40,881 nt of DNA. It comes from a virus. The translations under genes and the position numbers were made by a program. The notes beneath the pieces are model-generated. The model searched no databases. It was not told where the DNA came from and saw only the letters and a program-made list of their open reading frames with translations. Positions 28,027 through 35,823 of this stretch are shown here, in pieces. The stretch spans positions 1-40,881 of IMG/VR virus record IMGVR_UViG_3300037042_001365; one strand, 5' to 3'. Position 1 is the first letter of the stretch. Each line of letters starts with the position of its first letter.

Positions 28027-29895
28027 CTATACAACTTCACAATTACCTCCTCCACATGCGGCTGAATCCGCAAAGTTAGTATTATCTTGTATCTCTATTA
28101 CTTTAGATAGATCAACATCTTTTAACGTTGTCATCATTTGTTCGTAAACTTCTTTGGTACAATCTTCAAATGGAGTTTGTTTATATGTACCGCCATTATA
28201 TGGCAAAACAGATAATCCATTATAGTATTCTTTATTAGCCCACATCCATTCACCTACAATTTTCCATTCATCATCTCTTACTGAAACGGTACAAGAAACA
28301 TTATGAGTATTATTACCTTTATCATGACCAGTCTTAACCCAATCTCTAGATATAAGTTTTACTCTTTCTAATAAATCTAATGTAGATTCATATCTTGTTA
28401 TAGCTCCTTCTGGTGCTTTTTGTGGCACAGAAATTACTGACTGTAATGTTGGATTAAAATATTCATCTTCTAATAATTCTGGATGATTTATTGCAAGATA
28501 GGAATAGATTGCTTCATTCTTGCCTAAACGCATACGGCGAATATAATAGTCGTTATGCCAAGCGTGAATACCGCTAGAAGTGCCCAGAACAAGGCTAGTA
28601 GTTCCGGCCGGCTTAACTGCGGTGGTTCTGGCTGCTTTGTTGATATTAAGAGCCTCTGCAATAATATTATTTGTTTCCTTAACAATTTGTGCTGCTTCTT
28701 CATAATTTAATTTTAAGTTAGATTCTGATGCAATGCCAGTCATGGATACACCAAGTAATGCGTCTTTTTCTGTGTTCTTTCTCCATATATCTCGAAGATA
28801 ATGAAAGTCGGAATATGCTGCCTGTAATGTTCCTAAGAATGAAGCTGCGGATGATCTAGCATTGAAATCTTCTTGATTCTCAATGTTTGACATATTAATT
28901 TCTGTTAAGTTACAGAATTGATAAGGTCTTAATGCAATCTCACAACAAGGATTAGTTCCCCAATCTTTATCATTAGTAAGATAAATACCAGGTTCCCCTG
29001 ATCCAGATGCTTCAATACGTTCCCATACTTTATCAAATGTTTTCTTATCAATCTTATGGCGTACTAAAACAACAGAGTTATTAGCTCTACCTCTTTGAGA
29101 ATTGTTTTCCCACCAGCTACCAGCTTTGCAGTTTAACATTGCAGTACTATCTAAATCAAATAATGAAATCATTGCTGCTCTTCTAATTCCACCTGCTAGA
29201 ACAGCATCGGCAATATGACACTGAATATCATGACATTCAATATCTGTTAATTTAGATCTATCTTCTTTTTCACGAAGTATAGCTTCAATTTTAACTAATG
29301 CCAATCTTAATGGTTCTGGTCCTGGTGCTTTACCACCTGCTGTTACAAGCAATGCACCTTTTTGTCTAATATCAGAAAGATCAAATTCAATATGTGAAGT
29401 TAATTCACCAGTATATGATTTGAACAATGTCTTGATTGCATCAGCCCAACCAATTATACTATCTTGTACAACATAACGTTTCTTACGATCATAGTTTGGT
29501 TTTCTTATTTCAGGTAGTTTATCAATGTTGTGATTCTGGACTGAATACCCAACACCAGTACCTCCAAGAAGTAAAAACATAGTTTCAGAAAAACTACGGA
29601 TATTATCGACAGGCAAAAAAGCGCAATTATAAATGCGAGCATTATTGAGTTCAACAGCTTTACCACCAAATTGGAGGCTTCGCATGGACGGAAGAACTTT
29701 TTTATTAAAGACAAAATTTTTGTATACTTGTTCAATTGATTCTTTCATTTGTGGAAATTTGGTGATATGCATCTCCATATTCCTGGTTACTAATTCTTCC
29801 CACGTTTCTCTACGCTCTTTTGATGGAACGTATTTTGCATATTTTGTATATACGGTAATATCACTTAAAATTTGTTTGTCTAGGCTTAGGCTCAT
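28027..29895 (-). CDS. nrdJ: Ribonucleoside-triphosphate reductase, adenosylcobalamin-dependent (class II)
   Basis: The enzyme reduces ribonucleotides to deoxyribonucleotides for phage DNA synthesis using a B12-derived radical. The 622-residue protein has the monomeric class II layout: C91 in NCAFLP and C328 in FCNLTEIN as the redox pair, the thiyl-radical cysteine C317 and E319 in NPCCEI, the substrate-loop segment AGTTSLVLGTSSGIHAWH, and a C-terminal CGGGNC shuttle pair (C614, C619) for re-reduction by thioredoxin. It is somewhat shorter than the roughly 740-residue Lactobacillus enzyme. No NrdB-type radical subunit or activase is encoded nearby, as expected for class II. The start lies 1 base after the preceding stop. 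It is the last gene of the - strand module. The host or its surroundings must provide cobalamin. Confidence 0.93.
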   Translation of the reverse strand: MSLSLDKQILSDITVYTKYAKYVPSKERRETWEELVTRNMEMHITKFPQMKESIEQVYKNFVFNKKVLPSMRSLQFGGKAVELNNARIYNCAFLPVDNIRSFSETMFLLLGGTGVGYSVQNHNIDKLPEIRKPNYDRKKRYVVQDSIIGWADAIKTLFKSYTGELTSHIEFDLSDIRQKGALLVTAGGKAPGPEPLRLALVKIEAILREKEDRSKLTDIECHDIQCHIADAVLAGGIRRAAMISLFDLDSTAMLNCKAGSWWENNSQRGRANNSVVLVRHKIDKKTFDKVWERIEASGSGEPGIYLTNDKDWGTNPCCEIALRPYQFCNLTEINMSNIENQEDFNARSSAASFLGTLQAAYSDFHYLRDIWRKNTEKDALLGVSMTGIASESNLKLNYEEAAQIVKETNNIIAEALNINKAARTTAVKPAGTTSLVLGTSSGIHAWHNDYYIRRMRLGKNEAIYSYLAINHPELLEDEYFNPTLQSVISVPQKAPEGAITRYESTLDLLERVKLISRDWVKTGHDKGNNTHNVSCTVSVRDDEWKIVGEWMWANKEYYNGLSVLPYNGGTYKQTPFEDCTKEVYEQMMTTLKDVDLSKVIEIQDNTNFADSAACGGGNCEVV

Positions 29896-29896
29896 A

Positions 29897-30151
29897 TTAA
29901 TCTATCTCTAATTTAGGGGTTACTATTTCTTCGTCTTTAACTTCAATATTGTCTGCTTCTGCTTCAGCACTCGCTTTAACTCTCTCTGCTAGTTTTTGTA
30001 CTGCTTCATCATAATCTGGCATAAACCTAATTGTTTCAAATGTTCCTGAAGCTAAAGTTTTAATGTTTTGATTTTCTTGTAACAAATACTGTACAATATT
30101 AGTAAGTGATTCTATTTTGTTCCTCATTCCGATTAACTCGTTTTCTTTCAT
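29897..30151 (-). CDS. Small helical protein of unknown function (84 aa)
   Basis: The product has a coiled-coil-like N-terminal half (MRNKIESLTNIVQYLLQENQ), a short middle segment (FETIRFMPDYDEAVQKLAER) and an acidic tail (EAEADNIEVKDEEIVTPKLE). No family was recognised. It precedes the reductase gene with a 1-base gap and has its own A-rich leader (AATTTAAAACAAAAACAATG), so translation of nrdJ may be coupled to it. A helper of the reductase is possible but there is no direct evidence. Confidence 0.6.
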   Translation of the reverse strand: MKENELIGMRNKIESLTNIVQYLLQENQNIKTLASGTFETIRFMPDYDEAVQKLAERVKASAEAEADNIEVKDEEIVTPKLEID

Positions 30152-30177
30152 TGTTTTTGTTTTAAATTATTAAATGA

Positions 30178-30339
30178 TTAGTCTTTACTTATTTCAAGTG
30201 ATATGTCTACAAATGGCAAATATAGTACATGTACCAAAGCATCTTCATATTCATATACTCTATATCCTAATAATATACCAGGATAAAATCCGATTTCAAC
30301 GGACCAGAAACTATTACCTGGATTTTCGCCGTAAGTCAT
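30178..30339 (-). CDS. Small protein of unknown function (53 aa)
   Basis: This short frame begins MTYGENPGNSFWSVEIGFYP and continues GILLGYRVYEYEDALVHVLY before ending ISLEISKD. The hydrophobic/aromatic pattern (IGFYPGILLGYR, then HVLYLPFVDI) is non-random and resembles a small protein I have seen in other phage replication modules, although I cannot name it. It fits the - strand operon, leaving 26 bases to the following gene and 10 bases to the end of the preceding frame. It is too short for most gene finders' default cut-offs. The start at 30339 is the only ATG. Confidence 0.65.
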   Translation of the reverse strand: MTYGENPGNSFWSVEIGFYPGILLGYRVYEYEDALVHVLYLPFVDISLEISKD

Positions 30340-30349
30340 AATATTGTTT

Positions 30350-30520
30350 TTATTGGTTAGTTAATGTAAATGCGTCTATTGTCTTCATAAGTTCTTTATA
30401 TCTTATTTTCCCAAATGTTTCAAATGACCACATATACCATTTTTCAATATGTCTTTCAGCATATTTTTGTCTTGCTATTCTTTTTGTTTCAAAAGAATTA
30501 ATCGTACTGTCTCGTCGCAT
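30350..30520 (-). CDS. Small basic protein of unknown function (56 aa), overlapping the nuclease gene
   Basis: An open frame of 56 codons starts inside the 3' end of the DUF1064-type nuclease gene (46-base overlap) and fills the space up to the next gene. The product (MRRDSTINSFETKRIARQKY, later IEKWYMWSFETFGKIRYKEL) is basic, helical and aromatic and has codon use like its neighbours beyond the overlap. A later start at the internal Met in WYMWSF is possible and would avoid the overlap. Without it, 135 bases of an otherwise tightly packed operon would be empty. No function can be assigned. Confidence 0.5.
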   Translation of the reverse strand: MRRDSTINSFETKRIARQKYAERHIEKWYMWSFETFGKIRYKELMKTIDAFTLTNQ

Positions 30521-30918
30521 TCAGCATTTTTTTGGGGTTTATATAATGTTCTTGTGTCACCATTGTCTTTCATGTGTTTCTTAAACATCTTCCATCTTAG
30601 TGGAAATGAATCATTAGCTCTACCTTTGGTTTCAATAATAAAATCTTCACCTTCAAAATCTGGTGTATATTTCAAATTAAGTACTTTCTTATTACCTCTA
30701 TTTATAAAATCACCTTTACTATTAGATTGTCTTTCAAAGCAATCGTTATCAAAATTAAAGGCAGGTATTAATTCATAAGTTTTATACTCATAATGAAACT
30801 TTATTCCAGCATCTTGCAATACTTTGTACATGTACTTCTCAAGACCCGAGGCGAAAGTGATGCCATCATATACCACTTTCTTTGCTACAACTGGTCCTTT
30901 CTTTCTAGTCTTCTTCAT
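30475..30918 (-). CDS. PD-(D/E)XK nuclease of DUF1064 type
   Basis: The 147-residue protein carries the restriction-endonuclease-like core: E27 in ASGLEKYMYKVL, then YTPDF with D87, and IIETKG with E96 and K98, forming the PD-(D/E)XK metal site. The N-terminal ten residues are basic (MKKTRKKGPVVAKK). Length and motif order match the DUF1064 family of small phage nucleases, some of which are thought to act on branched or replication-intermediate DNA. Residues 105-125 (FPLRWKMFKKHM) are helical and basic. Its start overlaps the preceding MazG-like gene by 14 bases, indicating coupled translation. The exact DNA substrate is not predictable from sequence. Confidence 0.78.
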   Translation of the reverse strand: MKKTRKKGPVVAKKVVYDGITFASGLEKYMYKVLQDAGIKFHYEYKTYELIPAFNFDNDCFERQSNSKGDFINRGNKKVLNLKYTPDFEGEDFIIETKGRANDSFPLRWKMFKKHMKDNGDTRTLYKPQKNAECDETVRLILLKQKE

Positions 30919-31162
30919 TCTTCTCGATTCTTCTTATTACAGCATCCATAAGATCTTCTGAATAAACTTCTTTAGCTTTCTGTAAATAAAGAACAGCATC
31001 CATTAATTCTTCTTGTAAATGATTAAGCCATTCAAAAATTCTAGATTGATCTTGTTCTAATGTAACACCATACTTTTTAAAACCTACATCAGATCTTGAA
31101 ATGAATTTGTCTACTACTCTTTCAACTACTGGGTCTCGAAACTTAATACTTTTTTCTGTCAT
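30905..31162 (-). CDS. MazG-like nucleotide pyrophosphohydrolase (85 aa)
   Basis: The short all-helical protein contains FKKYGVTL and WLNHLQEELMDAVLYLQKAK, the pattern of small phage MazG-like/all-alpha NTP pyrophosphohydrolases, with E51, E52 and D55 as metal ligands. Such enzymes cut NTPs or dNTPs to the monophosphate and pyrophosphate, cleaning the nucleotide pool or lowering (p)ppGpp-type signals. The second metal motif is only weakly visible (SEDLMDAVIRRIE, about 68-80), so activity is likely rather than certain. It lies with thymidylate synthase and the reductase in the nucleotide block and follows a second, larger MazG-domain gene by one base. Confidence 0.7.
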   Translation of the reverse strand: MTEKSIKFRDPVVERVVDKFISRSDVGFKKYGVTLEQDQSRIFEWLNHLQEELMDAVLYLQKAKEVYSEDLMDAVIRRIEKNEED

Positions 31163-31163
31163 A

Positions 31164-32021
31164 TTATAAAGTTGTTTTAATGGTTACGCCTGGATATGGA
31201 TTCAATGTCATGTTCTTTACAAATGTACCGTTTTGCATTGAGCCTTGCCTATCTTTGATTTCATTATAAGCACTGTCAACACAATCTTCTATTCTTAATC
31301 CTTTAATTGCAGCTAAGTTTGTTAATACAACAACCATATCACCAATAGCATCAATAAATTCATGTGTATTGTCTTTTAATATTGCTCTCGCTAATTCTCC
31401 TGACTCTTCCATTAACTTTACATATTGTGTTTTTGGATCACCATTCGTTAATATACCCTTGTTATTTGCCCATCTTCTTATTAAATCATAAGTGGTTGGT
31501 TGTTCAGTTTTTGTTGAATCTTGTGGGGCTAATGTATCTTCTATATGCTTAATAGGATTAAAATTAGCTGCTACGGCTTCATATAAGGCTTTATTATATA
31601 TAAAGCATCGATTAGTATTAAACATTGAAACTTTTACATTAGTCATGATCCAATCAATTAATTCTTTATTTAATAAATAATTACCAAATGGTGTTTCAAA
31701 AGTTAATCCCATGGCATCCGTTAGTTGTCCCTTTAGTTTATTTACAGGACATGGAAATGTTGTTGTTTGATCTGTTACATTTAATTTCATTTGATTTGAT
31801 TTTTTAGATTTGTTAATTACTTTTTTATAAGAATCTCGGTCTACTTTGTAACCGTAAAAACGTTGAAGCTCTGATTCTCTCCTTGATATATAATCTATAT
31901 CTTCAGATGATTCCAGAACTTCGTATTCTCCAATCTTATAGCCTTGTGCTATAGTTACTCTCTTATTAAGATTACGTGTAACTCCTATCTTTTTAGTCGG
32001 AATATGATAAATAAAATACAT
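31164..32021 (-). CDS. GIY-YIG-like / MazG domain fusion protein (285 aa)
   Basis: Residues 1-70 (MYFIYHIPTKKIGVTRNLNK, then SRRESELQRFYGYKV) have a degenerate GIY-YIG outline: IYHI and KIGVT for the two motif strands, R21 in the helix and a Glu (E49 or E51) at the metal position. Residues about 175-265 form a MazG-type domain with E205-E206-x-x-E209 and E221-x-x-D224 and the downstream AYNEIKDRQGSMQNGTF block common in these pyrophosphohydrolases. The middle (80-165) is unassigned. The protein probably hydrolyses nucleotides; whether the N-terminal part still cuts DNA or only binds it is open. It is placed between thyA and the small MazG-like gene in a nucleotide-metabolism block. Confidence 0.7.
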   Translation of the reverse strand: MYFIYHIPTKKIGVTRNLNKRVTIAQGYKIGEYEVLESSEDIDYISRRESELQRFYGYKVDRDSYKKVINKSKKSNQMKLNVTDQTTTFPCPVNKLKGQLTDAMGLTFETPFGNYLLNKELIDWIMTNVKVSMFNTNRCFIYNKALYEAVAANFNPIKHIEDTLAPQDSTKTEQPTTYDLIRRWANNKGILTNGDPKTQYVKLMEESGELARAILKDNTHEFIDAIGDMVVVLTNLAAIKGLRIEDCVDSAYNEIKDRQGSMQNGTFVKNMTLNPYPGVTIKTTL

Positions 32022-32030
32022 AAATTTGAT

Positions 32031-32816
32031 TTAAACGGCTACTTTTGCAGTAATTACTGGGCCGTGGTTATAATTAATTAGTTTTAATTCGTTTAAATTA
32101 TATTCGTAAGTTGGCTGAACATACATTGGGTGCTGTAAATATTTGTCAATTGCTTCTATTTGATTGTTATAAATGTGTGCATCAATAATCTGTACTTCTA
32201 ATAAGTTTGGTTTATATTCCGTTAGTGCGCTTACATATAAAAGTATTTTAGTAAACAATGCAATATCATACGGAATACCTAAAAACAAATCACCTGATCT
32301 TTGTACAACAAACATATTTAGTTTATCATTTTCTACAAAAAATTGGAAATATAAATAGCACGGAGGTAAACGCATTTTGTTTAATTGAACAGGATTCCAT
32401 AAACTAATAATATGTCTTCTACTATCAGGTTCCATCATTAAACTTTTAACAACATTTTGCATTTGATCAATATTCTGCCCATTAAAGTTACGCATTTGAT
32501 AACCATATACAGGACCAAGATCCCCATTTTCATCTGCCCAAGCATCCCATATCTTTACACCAGCTTCTTTAAATCGTTTTGTATTTGTTTCACCTTCAAT
32601 AAACCAATCAAACTCTGTATCAAATGTTTTTTGAAACATCTTTCTACCTGTTATTAAAGGAAAATGTTTTGAAACATCAATCTTTAGACTAGCATTAAAT
32701 ATTGATCTACTACCAACTCCAGTGCGGTCAGCTCGTTCAGTACCTCTAATAAGGCATTCCTGCAATAAATCTCGATATTGTTCTTCATACTGTTGTATTA
32801 TATTAGAATAGTTCAT
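32031..32816 (-). CDS. thyA: Thymidylate synthase
   Basis: The enzyme makes dTMP from dUMP with methylene-tetrahydrofolate as donor. All family landmarks are present in 261 residues, the usual length: ERADRTGVGSRSIF (28-40, phosphate-binding Arg), the catalytic C153 in LPPCYLYFQF, the RSGDLFLGIPYD block (173-184) and DAHIYNNQ (212-219). The IWDAWADENGDLGPVYGYQM segment is typical of ThyA rather than of the flavin-dependent ThyX. The start overlaps the preceding small gene by 14 bases. Together with the reductase it points to strong demand for dTTP in this AT-rich genome. A dCMP hydroxymethylase is unlikely given the asparagine in the DIALF/NNQ regions. Confidence 0.95.
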   Translation of the reverse strand: MNYSNIIQQYEEQYRDLLQECLIRGTERADRTGVGSRSIFNASLKIDVSKHFPLITGRKMFQKTFDTEFDWFIEGETNTKRFKEAGVKIWDAWADENGDLGPVYGYQMRNFNGQNIDQMQNVVKSLMMEPDSRRHIISLWNPVQLNKMRLPPCYLYFQFFVENDKLNMFVVQRSGDLFLGIPYDIALFTKILLYVSALTEYKPNLLEVQIIDAHIYNNQIEAIDKYLQHPMYVQPTYEYNLNELKLINYNHGPVITAKVAV

Positions 32817-33144
32817 AGTTAATTATTTGTTTAGGTTTTTCAATTTGTTCTTGAATTACTTTTTTAGGTTCTATTTTCTTAATTACTTTTACACCACTGT
32901 ATTTATCATAGTAATAAATATAGAATTTAAAAAGTTCTTTCCATATTTCTACTTTCTTATATGATAAAGGGCTTTGGGTTACTTTACCATTAGAAGTAAT
33001 AGTAAGATACCATTCTGATGCACTTTTTGCTGTTGGTGAAACATATATTTTATTTTTTATACACCAATTTTTAGCATCTTGCTCTCTGTCGTTAGGTGCA
33101 TAATTACCCATATCAACAGTTTCTTTTTTAAATCCGCTACCCAC
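32803..33144 (-). CDS. Protein of unknown function (113 aa)
   Basis: The protein begins MGSGFKKETVDMGNYAPNDR, continues with a beta-hairpin-like WYLTITSNGKVTQSPLSYKK, a helical aromatic piece (IWKELFKFYIYYYDKYSG) and a Lys/Glu/Ile-rich tail (KKIEPKKVIQEQIEKPKQII). The first half could bind a nucleic acid or nucleotide, but I do not recognise a family. Its stop overlaps the thyA start by 14 bases and its start directly abuts the stop of the preceding gene, so it belongs to the nucleotide operon and is translated with thyA. Confidence 0.6.
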   Translation of the reverse strand: MGSGFKKETVDMGNYAPNDREQDAKNWCIKNKIYVSPTAKSASEWYLTITSNGKVTQSPLSYKKVEIWKELFKFYIYYYDKYSGVKVIKKIEPKKVIQEQIEKPKQIINYELF

Positions 33145-33342
33145 TTACTCGCTAATTAATTTTAGTCCATAGTAATTATCTTTTATTCTTAAAGAATAAC
33201 AATCATATATTGGAATTGAATCATTTTTAAATTCCCAATGGATATACCCTATGTCATTGTAATCCGTGCCGTGTATTATGAACCTATCATTGTTTATTTT
33301 TATAAGTTCATACTCTTTACCATTAAATATTAATTTGTTCAT
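33145..33342 (-). CDS. Small protein of unknown function (65 aa)
   Basis: The product (MNKLIFNGKEYELIKINNDR onward, later IGYIHWEFKNDSIPIYDCYS) looks like a small all-beta domain rich in Asn, Asp and Tyr. I chose the ATG at 33342 over an in-frame ATG at 33375, because 33342 is preceded by the A-rich leader seen elsewhere (AATTTAAAAACAAACGAT), and the earlier one lies inside the upstream gene. No family is recognised. It fills the space between the GIY-YIG nuclease and the 113-aa gene without gaps. Confidence 0.58.
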   Translation of the reverse strand: MNKLIFNGKEYELIKINNDRFIIHGTDYNDIGYIHWEFKNDSIPIYDCYSLRIKDNYYGLKLISE

Positions 33343-33358
33343 ATCGTTTGTTTTTAAA

Positions 33359-33658
33359 TTAAGGTCTATATCCATTATAACCCATTAAATGTAATTGTGT
33401 TTCCATTAAATGAGCTCTTATTGGATTCTCAAAACACATTAAAACTTCCCAGTTATCAATAATTTTTCCTAAATGTTTATGTTTAGACATACGAGAATGA
33501 ATATCATTACTCATACCAACATAATGTTCTTCTGGAATATAGTATACCGCATATCCAGGATATTCATTTGCTCTTTTTTTTCTATAAGCTTTTGAATAAT
33601 CTTTGTATTTTTGTCTTTGTTCTTCAGTATACTCATTTTTATATTGATTTCTTTTCAT
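33359..33658 (-). CDS. GIY-YIG endonuclease-like protein (99 aa)
   Basis: After a basic N-terminal helix rich in Lys, Arg, Gln and Tyr (YTEEQRQKYKDYSKAYRKKR), the chain has a GIY-YIG type core: YAVYYIPEEHYVGMSNDIHS, an Arg in SRMSKHKH, and E91-equivalent in METQLHLMGYNGYRP as the probable metal ligand. Such single-domain nucleases are common as homing endonucleases or repair/recombination enzymes in phages. I took the ATG at 33658 rather than 33682 because the later one has the leader AAAATTAACAACT and avoids overlap with the primase-helicase gene. It may be a free-standing mobile nuclease beside the replication gene; no intron or split gene was found next to it. Confidence 0.72.
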   Translation of the reverse strand: MKRNQYKNEYTEEQRQKYKDYSKAYRKKRANEYPGYAVYYIPEEHYVGMSNDIHSRMSKHKHLGKIIDNWEVLMCFENPIRAHLMETQLHLMGYNGYRP

Positions 33659-33669
33659 AGTTGTTAATT

Positions 33670-35394
33670 TTATAGTTCCCAAGGCATCGGGTCGTTAGAA
33701 GTATCAATTGGTATATGAGGAATAAAACAACCTGATGCTGGATCCCATTTGAAATGACATTCTGCACCATTCTCACCAAGATTTTGAAACTTTACTTTTA
33801 ATACTTTTACTTTAACGGTTTTGTTTTCATAATCTCTATGAACTAACAAACCGTGATAAGAAGCATCATACCATTCACCACCACCTTTAATGTTGTACAT
33901 AGTAGGTTCTTCAATATTACCTTTTGCATCTTTATACATTTTTGTAGGGTGAGCGACTACCATAACTAATACGTCGTATTTTTTAGCAAAGATTTCAATC
34001 TTACTTAAGTATTCTAATGTATAAACATTAACATCACCGGAAGCATCATTATCTCTTACTTTATTAAATGGATCAATAACAAGACATTTGATTCCTTTGC
34101 GTTTAACAAGTTCTGCCCCCTTTTTAAGGACTGAATCTAATGTATAACGTTCCATATCAATAAAAAAATAATTGTCATTTACATGATCAGCTACTTGATT
34201 CCATCTATCAGTATTAATATCTGCTACGGTTGGCATACCTTGCCATGTTTTACGCATTAACTTATGAGCATGCAAATATGTTGGTGAATTTTCAGGAGAA
34301 GCATAAGCTGTTTTCCAACCATACTTTTCATTATACCCAATAACCATTTGATCTACGAAATCAGATTTACCAGAAGATGGTATACCGGTAACAGTAATGA
34401 ATTGACCAGTGTACGTAGAAAAAATATTATCAAAATTATCCAAGCCAACTTGGAACCCAGGTTTGAATCCGTTTCGAACAAAGTCCGTAACTTCATCTTC
34501 AATATCTCTAAAAGTTGTAACATTTTCTAAAGGAACAGGTTTAGATCTTGAAATTCTTTGCGATAGAGCTTCAGGACCGTATTTAAGTAAATATTCATTT
34601 GCATCTTTGCAATCTTCAAAGGATGCGATATAACAAACTTCAGAACCTAATCTTCTGACTAATTCTGTTTGTAATGCTTGTCCAGCAGGATCAGAATCAA
34701 CAGCAATAATAATTCTTTCTTTGTCATCAAAGTAATCAATACAGTTATCTAAGTACTCAAGATTGTTTGTGCCTAATGTTGCTCCATTTGGAACAGATAT
34801 TGCATTAGTGATTCCTGCTTCGTGTAACGCTAGAACATCCATCTCACCTTCAACAATAACACAGTATTCAAAACCTACAATGCTATTAATATTGTAAAAT
34901 ACTTTTTCAGCACCCTTGTAAAGTTTAAAATTCTTTTTACCATCACGGTATTTTATATTGATTAATTGATCACCAACAAAGTAATTGAAATGTATAGCAT
35001 TTTCAGTTTTGCCAGTCTGCGGCATAAATTCAGAACCTTGAGATATTCTTAATTCATATAAAGTGTTTTTAGATATGCCACGAGATTCAAACCATTTTAC
35101 TACTCCATCACTATATGGATAGTCTAATCCTGAATCAACTACTGCATCTCTTTCTGGTTTTACATATACTTTTTCTGATTTACCTTTACGTTGATAAGTA
35201 TGCAACTGAAATGTTTTAGAACAATTATGACAAGTACCAATACCTCTATCCCAATCATAAGAAGCACATTTAGCTTTTTCATTTTTAGGTTTTCTATCTG
35301 GTGAACACAATGGACAAATACCTTGTGACTTTTCTTCAAGCTTGTATTGATTGAATTGGTCAATCAAGAAACCATTTATCTCAGTTGTTTGCAT
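33670..35394 (-). CDS. T7-type primase-helicase
   Basis: The protein primes lagging-strand synthesis and unwinds the fork. Its 574 residues match T7 gp4: an N-terminal zinc-binding module (C27, C30, C55, C58), a TOPRIM primase domain with VEGEMD (E182, E184) and AVDSDPAG (D233, D235), and a RecA-like hexameric helicase domain with Walker A TGIPSSGKS (K343), Walker B CLVIDPFN (D441) and the AHPTK switch motif (H482). The C-terminus ends DPMPWEL with an acidic/aromatic tip, which in T7 contacts the DNA polymerase. A polymerase gene is not in this window. It is preceded by a terminator after ssb and by a 40-base A/T leader (AACAATTAAAT), so it may be a separate transcription unit. Confidence 0.93.
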   Translation of the reverse strand: MQTTEINGFLIDQFNQYKLEEKSQGICPLCSPDRKPKNEKAKCASYDWDRGIGTCHNCSKTFQLHTYQRKGKSEKVYVKPERDAVVDSGLDYPYSDGVVKWFESRGISKNTLYELRISQGSEFMPQTGKTENAIHFNYFVGDQLINIKYRDGKKNFKLYKGAEKVFYNINSIVGFEYCVIVEGEMDVLALHEAGITNAISVPNGATLGTNNLEYLDNCIDYFDDKERIIIAVDSDPAGQALQTELVRRLGSEVCYIASFEDCKDANEYLLKYGPEALSQRISRSKPVPLENVTTFRDIEDEVTDFVRNGFKPGFQVGLDNFDNIFSTYTGQFITVTGIPSSGKSDFVDQMVIGYNEKYGWKTAYASPENSPTYLHAHKLMRKTWQGMPTVADINTDRWNQVADHVNDNYFFIDMERYTLDSVLKKGAELVKRKGIKCLVIDPFNKVRDNDASGDVNVYTLEYLSKIEIFAKKYDVLVMVVAHPTKMYKDAKGNIEEPTMYNIKGGGEWYDASYHGLLVHRDYENKTVKVKVLKVKFQNLGENGAECHFKWDPASGCFIPHIPIDTSNDPMPWEL

Positions 35395-35430
35395 TTAGTA
35401 TTTGATTTAATTGTTAGTTATTTTAGATAG

Positions 35431-35455
35431 AAAAACCCCAAACTGGTGGGGCTTA
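35431..35455 (-). terminator. Intrinsic terminator after ssb
   Basis: Read on the - strand, CCCCA (35451-35447) pairs with TGGGG (35440-35436) over a 6-base loop, followed by TTTTT (35435-35431). It would end or reduce the ssb transcript and separates the recombination genes from the primase-helicase and nucleotide block. Confidence 0.8.
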
Positions 35456-35478
35456 ACTAACTAAATTGAATTATAATT

Positions 35479-35796
35479 TTAGAATGGTAAATCATCGGCA
35501 ACTTGTGCAACTGGTGCTGCGTAAGTTTGGCCATTGACAGCATCTGTTCTTGGTGCTGCTGCAACATTTGTATTATCTGTCCATACAACTTTTACATTAC
35601 CTAAATAAACTTTTGGCACTTTGCTTTCTCGCTCTTCTTTAGATTGTTCTACAATAACTGGTCCTTGATTACCAAACTGGTCAGGATCATTGTTTAATGT
35701 AATTGTGATAGGTAAATACTTCCCTTTCTTTCCGTCAATAATTTTGTGCTTTGGAATTTCATTTAAGTTAATGCTCGCTTTTATAATACTAGCCAT
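35479..35796 (-). CDS. ssb: Single-stranded DNA-binding protein
   Basis: The 105-residue protein coats ssDNA at the fork and recruits partners. The body (residues 1-75) is a compact beta-rich OB-fold-like domain (ASINLNEIPKHKIIDGKKGK, then YLPITITLNNDPDQFGNQGP). Residues 75-98 are Ala/Thr/Val/Gln-rich linker, and the chain ends in the acidic tip DDLPF, the classic partner-docking tail of SSBs. It is short compared with bacterial SSB (about 170 aa) but in the range of phage versions. Its neighbours ERF, exonuclease and primase-helicase support the call. The leader carries AAACAATTAAATCTT before the ATG, a motif shared with two other genes of this arm. Confidence 0.88.
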   Translation of the reverse strand: MASIIKASINLNEIPKHKIIDGKKGKYLPITITLNNDPDQFGNQGPVIVEQSKEERESKVPKVYLGNVKVVWTDNTNVAAAPRTDAVNGQTYAAPVAQVADDLPF

Positions 35797-35823
35797 AAGA
35801 TTTAATTGTTTTTTAATTAATAA

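Noticed and set aside
33343-33375. Earlier start (33375) for the 65-aa gene
   Set aside because: It lies within the GIY-YIG gene, adds a low-information Asp/Asn/Leu stretch, and lacks the A-rich leader found before the 33342 ATG.
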